This document shows, one piece after another, positions 1 through 8,136 of a stretch of 64,000 bases of DNA (positions are counted from its first letter, which is position 1; every line of letters starts with the position of its first letter). The stretch lies in assembly GCA_965242795.1 (NCBI GenBank), contig OZ251505.1, positions 2,914,001-2,978,000 on the forward strand. The letters are read 5' to 3'. Below the pieces are notes generated by a model that had not been told where the DNA came from, ran no database searches, and saw only the letters and a list, made by a program, of their open reading frames with translations. This stretch comes from Bin18 sp965242795. Its GTDB lineage: Bacteria; Desulfobacterota; Binatia; Bin18. The translations under genes and the position numbers were made by a program.

Positions 1-43
1 GCTCCAGATCGCGGAACTGTGCGGGCAGGCGCGCGTCAGGCAT
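1..43 (-). CDS. Partial CDS, 5' end only, downstream of Rieske oxygenase
   Basis: An ATG at 43 reads leftwards off the window edge as a short open frame starting MPDARLPAQF. It overlaps the last 8 bases of the Rieske oxygenase gene, the usual sign of translational coupling, so it is probably the next gene of that operon. Only about 14 codons are visible and no function can be assigned. It could be a short accessory subunit. Confidence 0.5.
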   Translation of the reverse strand, partial: MPDARLPAQFRDLE

Positions 44-1334
44 GGGCGGACGCCTCCTGTCCGGTGGCCCCGACGGCCACTTCGACCGGCTGGCCGGTGA
101 GCATCCGGTCGATCACGTGGTGGCTGTGGCGGATCAGGATTTCCTCGTCGTGCAGATAGAAGTCCCGCTTCGCGCCGGAGGAAAGTACGGATTGGGTCTC
201 TTCGAACGTGCGCCCGTCTTCGAGGATGATGTCGCGGAAGATGACGTTGCCGTATTCCTGGCTGAAACGCTGGCCGGCCGTGGTGGCGCGCGGAAAATAC
301 TGGGTGGACGTCCACCGCGTGCGGTCCACGCCGAGCGGAACGAACTGGTGCGTGAAGTACGAGCCCTGCGACACGTCCACGAAGAAGGCCGGGAAGATCA
401 CGTTCAGGTCGAGCGACCACGCCGTGCTGCGCAGCGGGTTCACGCCCGGGGGCAGGCCGTCCGTCGAAAAGTCCTTCCGAATGACGATCTCGCCGTGCTT
501 GCCGGCCAGCGTCGCCACCGGGCTGGGTTGGTAGTCGGCGCTGCCGTACAGCGACGCGCGTCCGTGGCGCGGGAACAGCTTCATGTCGAGCACGTGGGCG
601 TACGGGTTCTCCTTGCTGGTGAACGAGTCCGGGATGGACCGCTTGTGCAGGAAGGCCACGTGATAGACCTCCTGAAAGGCGTCCTTGACCACCTTCCAGT
701 TGGCGTTCACCTCGGTGGACCACGCCGTGCTGCTGGCCGAGAACTCGTCGAACGGATAGCCGTCCAACTCGCGCGCCAGGTCGCCCAGATACTCCGCCAA
801 GGTCTCTTGGGGATGCGGGTCCACGTTCACGAAGATGAAGCCCTGCCAGACGTCCACGGCGACCGGCGTCATGCCGAGCCGCGTTTTCGGCAAGTCGGAA
901 AAGCGTTCTTCGTCCGGCACGAATTTGAGCGCGCCGTCCAGGCCGTACGTCCAGCCGTGGAAGCGGCACGTGAAGTTCTGGCAGGTGCCGCCCGTGTCCC
1001 AGGCGACCTTGTTGCCGCGGTGCGAACAGATGTTGTGGAACGCGCGGACGCCGCCGTCCTTGCCGCGCACGACGATGATCGACGTGTCGCAGACGGGCAG
1101 ATCCTCCACGAAATAGTCGCCCGGATCGGGAATGCGCTCGACCCGCCCGACGTTGATCCAGACTTTCTTGAAGATGCGCTCCCGCTCCAGGGCGTATTGT
1201 TCCCCGGAGACGAAGACGTCCGCGGGAAGCGGGCCGGTTCCCAAATGGGGGTACTGTCGGTGCCAGCGGTAGCCGCTGCCGGCGCCATTCGTCGCGCCGT
1301 TCCCGTTCGTCGATCGAGATTCCGAATGCCGCAT
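36..1334 (-). CDS. Rieske non-heme iron oxygenase, alpha subunit
   Basis: This 432-residue protein is the catalytic subunit of an aromatic-ring-hydroxylating type oxygenase. The Rieske [2Fe-2S] ligands are visible as C103-x-H105 and C123-x2-H126. The mononuclear iron site follows the family pattern around D218, H225 and H230. I chose the ATG at 1334 because a strong AGGGAGGA ribosome site precedes it; the longer upstream frame is low-complexity read-through. Length is normal for the family. The substrate cannot be read from sequence. The gene overlaps the start of another frame at the window edge, and no beta subunit or reductase is visible here. It is distinct from the second Rieske oxygenase at 23.1-24.4 kb. 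Confidence 0.92.
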   Translation of the reverse strand: MRHSESRSTNGNGATNGAGSGYRWHRQYPHLGTGPLPADVFVSGEQYALERERIFKKVWINVGRVERIPDPGDYFVEDLPVCDTSIIVVRGKDGGVRAFHNICSHRGNKVAWDTGGTCQNFTCRFHGWTYGLDGALKFVPDEERFSDLPKTRLGMTPVAVDVWQGFIFVNVDPHPQETLAEYLGDLARELDGYPFDEFSASSTAWSTEVNANWKVVKDAFQEVYHVAFLHKRSIPDSFTSKENPYAHVLDMKLFPRHGRASLYGSADYQPSPVATLAGKHGEIVIRKDFSTDGLPPGVNPLRSTAWSLDLNVIFPAFFVDVSQGSYFTHQFVPLGVDRTRWTSTQYFPRATTAGQRFSQEYGNVIFRDIILEDGRTFEETQSVLSSGAKRDFYLHDEEILIRHSHHVIDRMLTGQPVEVAVGATGQEASAHA

Positions 1335-1422
1335 CGGGCGTCCTCCCTTCATGCCTTCCATCACTCCATCGGCCTGGAGTGGGCGTGGTGGTTCGATTGC
1401 CGTTCCTGAAAAGATGCCGTTT

Positions 1423-2172
1423 TCAACGCCGGGCCGTCTCGTCGCCGCCGCGCAACGACCGGAAAGCCAGCAGGGCCGCGGCCGCGGACGACAGGATGGA
1501 CAGGGCCAACGCGACGACCAGCCCGGAGGCGGCCGCGCGCGTTTGCCGGTCGTATCGTGCGATTTCCACGTCCGCGGTGTCGTCGATGCCGGCAAGGACG
1601 CCGGCCAGCGGGCGCATGATGTCCGCCTTGCGGTCGTGATAGGCCGCGCCGTGCAGGATGGTACGGGCGCGTTCCAGGTCGGCTTCGGACACCGCCTGCA
1701 TCGCCTCGGCTTCCAGTTCGGCCAGCGCGTTGGAGTGGGTTTCCGATTCCTGCAGCAACGTCATCTGCCCGGAGGAAAAGCCGGCCCGTTCCAGCAAGGT
1801 AGCGAGCGACACGGCTTCCCCACTGGCGGTCGGCCGCTCGCCGGTCGCGACCACCACGTCCCAATACACGCCCTGGTAGTCGGCCGGACGCGGAGCTTGG
1901 CCGTTGCGGATGTCCAGGATCTCCTGAAAATAGCGGCGATACTGCTCATCGCCGGTCACCGAGTACAGCCGCGCCATGCGGGTGAGGTCGTCGGACGTCT
2001 GCCGCAACCCGTCGGCGAGCCGGTATTCCCGATACCGGGCGGATTCCCGCGCGTGCATGTTCTTCTGGATGGCCACGGTGATGAAGACCAGCGCCAGCGA
2101 GAGCGTCGCCAGCAGCGCGGCGCCTACGACCAGAGCAAAGATGGTGGTGCGGGTCGGGCCGGGATTCGTCAT
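1423..2172 (-). CDS. Two-TM protein with sensor-like periplasmic domain, no output domain
   Basis: This 249-residue protein has a membrane helix near residues 10-33, a roughly 180-residue soluble helical region and a second membrane helix near 215-240, then stops after a short charged tail. The region around residues 65-95 (MARLYSVTGDEQYRRYF) resembles the extracytoplasmic sensor domains of hybrid histidine kinases and chemoreceptors. Those families continue into HAMP and kinase or signalling domains, and here nothing follows. It may be a truncated receptor or a stand-alone sensor partner. A GGGAGGGACG ribosome site precedes the ATG. The divergent neighbour is an MFS transporter. Confidence 0.75.
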   Translation of the reverse strand: MTNPGPTRTTIFALVVGAALLATLSLALVFITVAIQKNMHARESARYREYRLADGLRQTSDDLTRMARLYSVTGDEQYRRYFQEILDIRNGQAPRPADYQGVYWDVVVATGERPTASGEAVSLATLLERAGFSSGQMTLLQESETHSNALAELEAEAMQAVSEADLERARTILHGAAYHDRKADIMRPLAGVLAGIDDTADVEIARYDRQTRAAASGLVVALALSILSSAAAALLAFRSLRGGDETARR

Positions 2173-2437
2173 CGCGTCCCTCCCCGTTCAGGCACGGGCC
2201 GCGTGGCCGAAGGCGCCGGCTTCTTGGACAGGGTGGAGGAACATGGGTTCGACGACGTGCGCGGGTGACGGGAGGCCCGTCCGCGGCGGAGGTGGACGGT
2301 TTCTCTCGATAAAAGGTCGGGCCGGCTCTCGGCGTTCCGGGCGCAAGGTTTCAACCACGTTCCCATTTTCCGGTCAAGGCCGCGCGTTGGTTGTGAGCGA
2401 TCCGGCGAACTGATAGCGCCGACCCTCCTGTCCCACC

Positions 2438-3685
2438 ATGCCCACCGCACGACAGCCTCCGGCCGCGGACGAGCAGGCGTCCGGTTCGCCGGACGTCGAT
2501 TCGCCCGCGGTCCTGTGCGCGGCGGTCGCGTGTACGGTGTTCGTCACGCTGACCGCGATGGCCATGCTCGGCCCGCTGCTGGTGGGCATGGCCGACGAGT
2601 GGCGCACGACGGTGCCGGTCGTCGCCCAGCTCGCGACCGCGGCGGCGACGGCGTGGGCCGTGACCGCGCTGCTGGCCGGGCCGGTCTCGGACGCGTACGG
2701 ACGGCGGCCGGTGTTGCTGGCCGGCGCGCTCCTGATTGCCGTGGCATCGATCGGCACCGCGCTCGCCCCCGACGTGGCGAGCGCCGCGGGGTTCCGCATC
2801 CTGGCCGGGTTGGGCGGCGGGATGCTGCTGCCGACCGGCATCGCGCTCGTCGGCGACGTCATGCCGGCCGAACGCCGCGCAACGGGCGTAGCCGTGGTGA
2901 CGACCCAGCCGGGCTTGAGCAGTGTGGTCGGCGTGCCGCTGGTGACGCTGGCCGCGGCGGCCGCGGGCTGGCGGGCCGCCTTCGCCGCCGTGGGCGTGGC
3001 GATGTTGGCGTGCAGTGTGGCCTTGTGGCGCTGGACCCCACGCTCGACCGGACCGCGCACGCGGCCGGTGCTCGGCGCCCGCCTCGTCCGCGTCGGCCGT
3101 TCCCCGTTCGCCTGGTTCCTCGTCGCGACCAACTTCGCGGCCCGGGCCACGTACGGCCTGGTCGTGATCTTCTTCCCGCCGTTCCTGCAAGAGGTCCATG
3201 GACTCGACACCGCGGAACTGGCGCTGCCCGTCGCCATCGTCGCGGTCGGCACGACGGTCGGGCTGTACTTGGGCGGCCGCGTCGGGAAAAGCCCGCGCCG
3301 CCTCTTCGTAGCCGAAGCGGTGACCATCGCCGCGGCCCTGCCCGGATTGGCCGCCTTCACCTTGGATTCCTCCCTCTGGCTGACGATCGCCGCGACCGGC
3401 CTGTTCATGGTGTTCGGCATGCCGCTGGCCACGCTCACCTACGTCGTCGGGACGGAGGTGGGCGGTCCGCTGCGCGGCACGCTGGCGGGGCTCCTGTCGG
3501 GCAGCGGATACGCCAGTTACGCCATCGGTGCGGCCGTCGGCGGACTGGCGATTGCGCGGTTCGGCTACGCCGCGGCGTCGGCCGGCCTGCTCCTCGCCCT
3601 TCTCGCCAGCGGGATATGCCTGCCCTTCCTGCTGCACGGCCGCACGCTGGACCGGGCGCGGCAGTCGTACGCGCAAGTCGGTTGA
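2438..3685 (+). CDS. MFS transporter
   Basis: This 415-residue integral membrane protein has the repeated hydrophobic segments of the major facilitator superfamily. The loop after the second helix carries GPVSDAYGRRPVL, the family's G-x3-D-x-x-G-R-R signature. The first residues are hydrophilic and cytoplasmic. Drug or small-metabolite efflux or uptake is the likely role; the substrate is not identifiable. No Shine-Dalgarno is seen before the ATG at 2438. A weak promoter-like pair (TTGGTT at 2387 and TGATAG at 2411, spacer 18) lies upstream. The next gene on the same strand is a flavin monooxygenase 195 bp away, so a joint catabolic role is possible but unproven. Confidence 0.9.
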   Translation: MPTARQPPAADEQASGSPDVDSPAVLCAAVACTVFVTLTAMAMLGPLLVGMADEWRTTVPVVAQLATAAATAWAVTALLAGPVSDAYGRRPVLLAGALLIAVASIGTALAPDVASAAGFRILAGLGGGMLLPTGIALVGDVMPAERRATGVAVVTTQPGLSSVVGVPLVTLAAAAAGWRAAFAAVGVAMLACSVALWRWTPRSTGPRTRPVLGARLVRVGRSPFAWFLVATNFAARATYGLVVIFFPPFLQEVHGLDTAELALPVAIVAVGTTVGLYLGGRVGKSPRRLFVAEAVTIAAALPGLAAFTLDSSLWLTIAATGLFMVFGMPLATLTYVVGTEVGGPLRGTLAGLLSGSGYASYAIGAAVGGLAIARFGYAAASAGLLLALLASGICLPFLLHGRTLDRARQSYAQVG

Positions 3686-3880
3686 CGCGCCCGGCACGTC
3701 CGAGTCCGAAATTCCAGGCCCGATCCGATGCAGCGGTTCGGGTCCTCTCCCGGAAGGAGAGTGGAGAGGCGGCCCGACTGTCTTTTCGTGCGCGGCCCTG
3801 CTATCCGTCTGCATCTGTCGCAGCGCGGCTCCACGAAAGAACGCCGTCCGTCGGAGGCCGTCGCGCCCAGGAGCAATCGT

Positions 3881-5317
3881 ATGAAGAAGCGTATCTACTT
3901 CAACGCCTTCCACATGAACTGCGTCGTCCACCAGTCGCCCGGCCTGTGGGTGCGCGACGACGACCACATGACCGATTACACCGACCTCGACGGCTGGGTC
4001 GAACTCGCCAAGCTGCTGGAACGCGGCAGGTTCGACGCGATCTTCCTGGCCGACGTGCTCGGGGTGTACGACGTGTTTCGCGGCAATCGGGACGCCGCGG
4101 TGAAGACGGCCACGCAGGTGCCGGTCAACGACCCGATGCTGCTCATTCCGGCCATGGCCTACGCCACGCAGCATCTCGGGTTCGGCTTCACGAGTTCGAC
4201 GTTGCAGAACCATCCGTTCACGTTCGCGCGGCTCGTTTCGACGCTCGACCATCTCACCAAGGGGCGCGTCGCCTGGAACATCGTGACCTCGTATCTCGAA
4301 AGCGCGGGCCGCAACTACGGCCACGCCGGCTTGGCCGAACACGACCGGCGCTACGAGGTCGCGGACGAGTATTGCGACGTGTGCTACCAACTGTGGGAAT
4401 CGAGTTGGGAGGACGGCGCGGTCCTGAAGGACACCGCGGCCGGCGTCTATGCCGACCCGGCCAAGGTGCACGACGTCCATCACGACGGCCTGCACTACCG
4501 CGTCCACGGCTGCCATCTCGCCGAACCGTCTCCGCAGCGCACGCCCGTGCTGTTCCAGGCCGGTGCCTCGCCGCGCGGGCAGGCGTTCGCCGCCCGGCAC
4601 GCCGAGTGCGTGTTCGTCATCGGCGCCAAGCCCGACATCGACGGCCAGTACGTGCGCAACATCCGCGCCCTGGCCCGCAGGGAGGGCCGCCGGCCCGAGG
4701 ACGTGTTGTGCTTCGCCTACATGAAGGTCGTCACGGGCGAGACCGAGGCCGCGGCCAAACGCAAATACGAAGAGTATTTCGAGCAGTGCAGCTACGACGG
4801 CGGGCTCGCGCTGCTGAGCGGCTGGAGCGGCATCGACTTCGGCCAGTACGCGCCCGACCAGCCGCTCGAATACGTCGAGACCAACGCCATCCGCACGATG
4901 GTCCACAGCTTCACCGAGGCCGACCCGAAGCGGAAGTGGACGCTGCGCGACTTGGCCCGCTATGCCGGCATCGGCGGGGCGGGGCCGGTGCTGGTCGGCA
5001 CGCCGGAGAGCATCGCCGACCAGTTCGAGGACTGGATCGACGCGGGGGTGGACGGCTTCAACCTCGCCTACGCCACGACGCCGGGCTCGTTCGAAGAATT
5101 CATCGACGGCGTGGTGCCCGTCCTCCAGAAGCGCGGGCGCATGCAGAAGGAATATCGGGAAGGCACGCTGCGCGAAAAACTGTTCGGCCGCGGCCCGCGG
5201 GCCGACTTGCCGCATCCGGCCGCGGGCTATCGTCAGGCGCTGCTCGAAATGCAACGGAGAGCGAGTCCGGAGCCGGCCGGCGCGCCCGAACCCGCGGCAG
5301 CCCCGGTCTCCGAATAG
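3881..5317 (+). CDS. LLM-class flavin-dependent monooxygenase, NtaA/DszA type
   Basis: This 478-residue protein belongs to the bacterial luciferase-like group containing nitrilotriacetate, EDTA and dibenzothiophene-sulfone monooxygenases, which use reduced FMN supplied by a separate reductase. Recognisable segments are the N-terminal NAFHMN strand, the FDAIFLADVLGVYD strand, the GRVAWNIVTS region and the LFQAGASPRG motif. The ATG at 3881 is preceded by CCAGGAG, and the longer frame upstream has no ribosome site. The C-terminal 25 residues are rich in Pro and Ala. Substrate is unknown. The PPOX-fold gene that follows converges on it and might supply or bind flavin, but that is only context. 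Confidence 0.9.
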   Translation: MKKRIYFNAFHMNCVVHQSPGLWVRDDDHMTDYTDLDGWVELAKLLERGRFDAIFLADVLGVYDVFRGNRDAAVKTATQVPVNDPMLLIPAMAYATQHLGFGFTSSTLQNHPFTFARLVSTLDHLTKGRVAWNIVTSYLESAGRNYGHAGLAEHDRRYEVADEYCDVCYQLWESSWEDGAVLKDTAAGVYADPAKVHDVHHDGLHYRVHGCHLAEPSPQRTPVLFQAGASPRGQAFAARHAECVFVIGAKPDIDGQYVRNIRALARREGRRPEDVLCFAYMKVVTGETEAAAKRKYEEYFEQCSYDGGLALLSGWSGIDFGQYAPDQPLEYVETNAIRTMVHSFTEADPKRKWTLRDLARYAGIGGAGPVLVGTPESIADQFEDWIDAGVDGFNLAYATTPGSFEEFIDGVVPVLQKRGRMQKEYREGTLREKLFGRGPRADLPHPAAGYRQALLEMQRRASPEPAGAPEPAAAPVSE

Positions 5318-5347
5318 CCCCCGGCCGGCAGGCGTAGCAGTCCGGCG

Positions 5348-5797
5348 TCAGGCGGGACCGGCCAGCGCCGGCTCGTCGGCGAAGTCCCACACGCGCAGCG
5401 TGCCCGGGGTCATGCGCAGCGGGACGAGCTCGACCGAACTCAGCGACGCGGAGAAGTTCTCGCCCCGCTCCGTGCCGAGATAACGTACCGCGATTCGCCG
5501 CATGGTCGCGGCCGCGGTCTCCCGGTCCGCATGGACGAGCTTCGCTGCGCAGCGGACCTCGATCCCCCGATACGGGGGCGCGTCTTCGGCCAGGCAGATA
5601 CTCACATTGGAGTCCCGCTCGACGTGCCGGACTTTCACGTCGTCCCGAACGGCGACGACGGTGAAACCGCCGTCCGTCCACTCGTGCCACACGGGCGACA
5701 TGAGAATCGAGCCGCTCTCGAACCGGGTCGCCAGCGTGGCGCAACGGGGCTCGGCCAGAAAGTCCCCCAGGTCTTCAAGACGGAGATTTCTTCGCAT
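5348..5797 (-). CDS. PPOX-fold (pyridoxamine 5'-phosphate oxidase-like) flavin-binding protein
   Basis: A 149-residue protein with the split-barrel flavin-binding fold. The N-terminal stretch ending in ATLATRFESGSILMSPVW and the later FTVVAVRDDVKVRHVERD match the conserved strands of the PPOX and F420-dependent reductase families. Such proteins bind FMN, F420 or heme as small dimers, and the cofactor cannot be decided from the motifs. The ATG at 5797 has a GGGAGGACGT ribosome site. It is convergent with the NtaA-type monooxygenase, with only about 30 bp between stops. Confidence 0.85.
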   Translation of the reverse strand: MRRNLRLEDLGDFLAEPRCATLATRFESGSILMSPVWHEWTDGGFTVVAVRDDVKVRHVERDSNVSICLAEDAPPYRGIEVRCAAKLVHADRETAAATMRRIAVRYLGTERGENFSASLSSVELVPLRMTPGTLRVWDFADEPALAGPA

Positions 5798-6064
5798 ACG
5801 TCCTCCCGACGTCGTTCAATCGGTCTGTAGTCTCGTTTCGAGATTTCCGGCGGCTTCGATGCTGCCGGGGGATCCTTTCCCGCCCTTCGACAGGCTCAGG
5901 GAACAGGGAGAGGGGGGTTGCTTCGGGAATGACGGGATTGAGGCTCCTTGCACGTTCTTTCCCTTCCATGACGATGTTGAGGGGCGTGAAGTTTTACGCT
6001 CCTCCGTCCGACGAGTGGCACACAGGCGTTTCAGGATCGTCGAGTCCGTCATTCCCCCGTCTTT
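5798..6064. repeat. Intergenic repeats: TTCGACAGGCTCAGG unit plus a 66-bp repeat shared with 13.5 kb
   Basis: The 267-bp gap holds a CCTTCGACAGGCTCAGGG unit near 5884-5901. From 5922 to about 5987 it holds a stretch starting TTCGGGAATG that is clearly similar, over about 66 bp, to 13476-13541 in the defence island. I see no supported gene here, although short frames exist in the repeat. Confidence 0.7.
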
Positions 6065-6253
6065 CTAGGGATAGACGCACGGGCGCGTGGACCACGTGTA
6101 TTCCACGCCCTCGTGCAACAGCGCCCCGGTCGGCGTGTCCAAGGCCGCGGTTTCCATCCGCCGGAGCGCCGCGGCCGGAACGTCCGCGGGGTTCACGAGT
6201 CGGTCGTCGATCCAGACGTCGACGACCAGGTCGGGGCCGCTGGCGGTTTCCAT
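6065..6253 (-). CDS. Hypothetical 62-residue protein
   Basis: A short acidic frame begins 34 bp downstream of the GNAT gene on the same strand, with a modest AGGG before the ATG. Its amino-acid composition looks protein-like and it reads to a clean stop, but I do not recognise a family. It could instead be the tail of a decayed gene. No domain, signal peptide or membrane segment is evident. Confidence 0.4.
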   Translation of the reverse strand: METASGPDLVVDVWIDDRLVNPADVPAAALRRMETAALDTPTGALLHEGVEYTWSTRPCVYP

Positions 6254-6287
6254 GAGCCCTGATCCGAAAATGTGGACGCCGTGCCGG

Positions 6288-7163
6288 TCAATACAGCCCG
6301 GACGGGAACCAGCAGCCGCGCGGCTCTCGATAGGTGCCGCGCGTCATCAGCGAGCCGGGTTTGGCAACCCGCAATCCCTCGGCGAGGCACCAGCGGAACA
6401 GGGCGGCTCGGCGGGTCGGCACCAGGAACGCCAACGGCCGGCCGCTGACCTCCCCCACGGCGAGCAGCAACGCCTGCATGTCGGCCTCGGTCTCGGCCAC
6501 GCCGTGCGCCAGAATCCACTCCGCGCTCTTGGCCGTGTACGAATACGTGTACGCCACGAGCCGCCCGCCGCGCACGACGCCGAAGCAGGCCGAGTATCGG
6601 ACGGCGTCGCGCATCTCGCCGGTGCGCGGAGAACCGTGCACGCGGGTACACAGCGCGGCGCACGCATCGAGATCGTCCTCGGTCAGCGGGCGCACTTCGA
6701 CGTCGCGCCGCGGCCGGCCGGCGGGCTTGCCCTTGAGCAGCACCAGCGGCTCGCGCACCTCGAAGCCGAGCGTGGCGTAGAGCGACATCGCCAGCGTGTT
6801 GTACGCGTCCTGCGTGAGGCGGATGCCGGACGCGGAGGCGCCCCGCTCGATCACGGCCTGCATCAGACGCCGGCCGATGCCGCGTTCCTGGCTGTGCGGA
6901 TCGACCGCGACCGGCCCCAGCCCGCGCACCGCGTCGCGCTCGTCCAGGAAATTCACGCCGATCACGCGCCCGTCCCGTTCGGCCACCACGCTGAACACCG
7001 CGGCGTGGCGAATGAAGAATCCGGCCAGCGCCGTGGGGGCGCGCACCGACGCATACTCGGGCGGAAAGCGGTGGTAGTCGGCAATGCCTTTGAATGCGTC
7101 GTACAGAATCCGCCCGCACGGGACGGCGTCGTCGGGCACGGCCTCGCGGAGATGGACGTTCAT
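6288..7163 (-). CDS. GNAT-family N-acetyltransferase, probably double-domain
   Basis: This 291-residue protein carries the acetyl-CoA binding signature of the GNAT superfamily in VAVDPHSQERGIGRRLM (the Q/R-x-x-G-x-G/A loop) around residues 88-104. The sequence after about residue 155 looks like a second, degenerate GNAT-type half, ending in a short Pro/Arg-rich tail. Length is about twice a single GNAT domain, as in tandem-domain members. The acceptor substrate is unknown. The ribosome site before the ATG is weak. Confidence 0.85.
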   Translation of the reverse strand: MNVHLREAVPDDAVPCGRILYDAFKGIADYHRFPPEYASVRAPTALAGFFIRHAAVFSVVAERDGRVIGVNFLDERDAVRGLGPVAVDPHSQERGIGRRLMQAVIERGASASGIRLTQDAYNTLAMSLYATLGFEVREPLVLLKGKPAGRPRRDVEVRPLTEDDLDACAALCTRVHGSPRTGEMRDAVRYSACFGVVRGGRLVAYTYSYTAKSAEWILAHGVAETEADMQALLLAVGEVSGRPLAFLVPTRRAALFRWCLAEGLRVAKPGSLMTRGTYREPRGCWFPSGLY

Positions 7164-7356
7164 GCGCGTGTCTTACGAGCCCCGTTCCACGCTGTAAAGC
7201 CGAACCCGGGGAGTGCATCGGTTCGAAATCGGCGCCACGTGATTTTTCTCCTCCCTCCCCCCGATGCCATTTCGGGACGAACCCGCCCTAGCGGCCCGCG
7301 GCGGGGCTGGCTATACCAAGTCGCACCGTCCCCTGCGCGCAGCGTCGAGCATCCCG

Positions 7357-8082
7357 ATGTCGGTTCCGGCCCCCCCTCCGCCCGCCGCGCTGCGGCCCGC
7401 CCCGCAGTTGAACGTCCGCAAGCTGGTGCTGTTCGTCGTGATCGCGTTCCTGTCGCTCGTGTTCTGGCACGCGCCGTGGCTGTATCCGATCAAGATCTTC
7501 ACCGTCTTTCTGCACGAGGCCGGCCACGCCCTCACGACGGTGCTGACCGGCGGCCGCGTCGTGTCGATGGTCGTCGATGCGCGGCAGGCCGGCTACGTCG
7601 AACACACCGGCGGCCACGCCGTGTTCATCGCCGCGGCCGGCTACGTGGGCAGCGCGCTGTTCGGCGGGCTGCTCCTGCTGCTCTCGACCCGCGAGCGGTG
7701 GACCGCGGTCGTGTTCCTGGGGCTGGCCGTCTTCTTCGCGCTCGTCACGCTGAGCTTCGTGCGCAACACCTTCGGGCTGGCCTTCGGTTTCGGCGCCGCG
7801 CTGGTCTTCGGCTTTCTGGCGCGCCGCCCGTTTCCGGGCACGCATCTGGTCCTGGACGTGCTGGCGGTGACGAGTTCGCTGTACGCCGTGTACGACCTGA
7901 CCGACTTCCTGTACTTCGACGCGCGCACCGACGCCGTCATCCTGGCCGAACTGACGCACGTGCCCGCCTTCGTCTGGGCCGGGCTGTGGAGCGTCCTGTC
8001 GGTCGCGATCGTGTATGCCGCGGGTAAGAGCGCCGTCTATCACGTGCCCCGGCCGCGGCGCGTAGCCGATCCCGCGGAGTGA
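7357..8082 (+). CDS. M50-like membrane zinc metalloprotease
   Basis: A 241-residue polytopic membrane protein with the zinc-protease motif HEAGH in the second hydrophobic segment (FTVFLHEAGHAL, around residues 51-62). This fits the M50B-like group related to site-2 proteases. About six membrane segments are evident. The C-terminal part has an acidic stretch (YDLTDFLYFDARTD) that could provide the third zinc ligand. I chose the ATG at 7357 because it starts just before the conserved membrane domain; no clear ribosome site separates it from the longer frame. The role is unknown. It converges on the end of the defence island, 54 bp away. Confidence 0.8.
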   Translation: MSVPAPPPPAALRPAPQLNVRKLVLFVVIAFLSLVFWHAPWLYPIKIFTVFLHEAGHALTTVLTGGRVVSMVVDARQAGYVEHTGGHAVFIAAAGYVGSALFGGLLLLLSTRERWTAVVFLGLAVFFALVTLSFVRNTFGLAFGFGAALVFGFLARRPFPGTHLVLDVLAVTSSLYAVYDLTDFLYFDARTDAVILAELTHVPAFVWAGLWSVLSVAIVYAAGKSAVYHVPRPRRVADPAE

Positions 8083-8136
8083 GCGCGCCGGCGTTCCGCT
8101 GCCTTGGGGACCGCGCCGGCGCACGGGAGCGGGCCG

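Noticed and set aside
2351..5254. Very long minus-strand frame opposite the MFS and monooxygenase genes
   Set aside because: It is an Arg/Gly/Ala/His-rich antisense read-through typical of GC-rich DNA, has no domain, and the plus-strand genes there have clear family motifs.
5816..6052. 78-residue minus-strand frame in the 5.8-6.06 kb gap
   Set aside because: It is read through the TTCGACAGGCTCAGG repeat and has no ribosome site or family.
7200..7220. GGTTCGAAATC resembling a tRNA T-loop
   Set aside because: No acceptor or anticodon stems can be paired around it.
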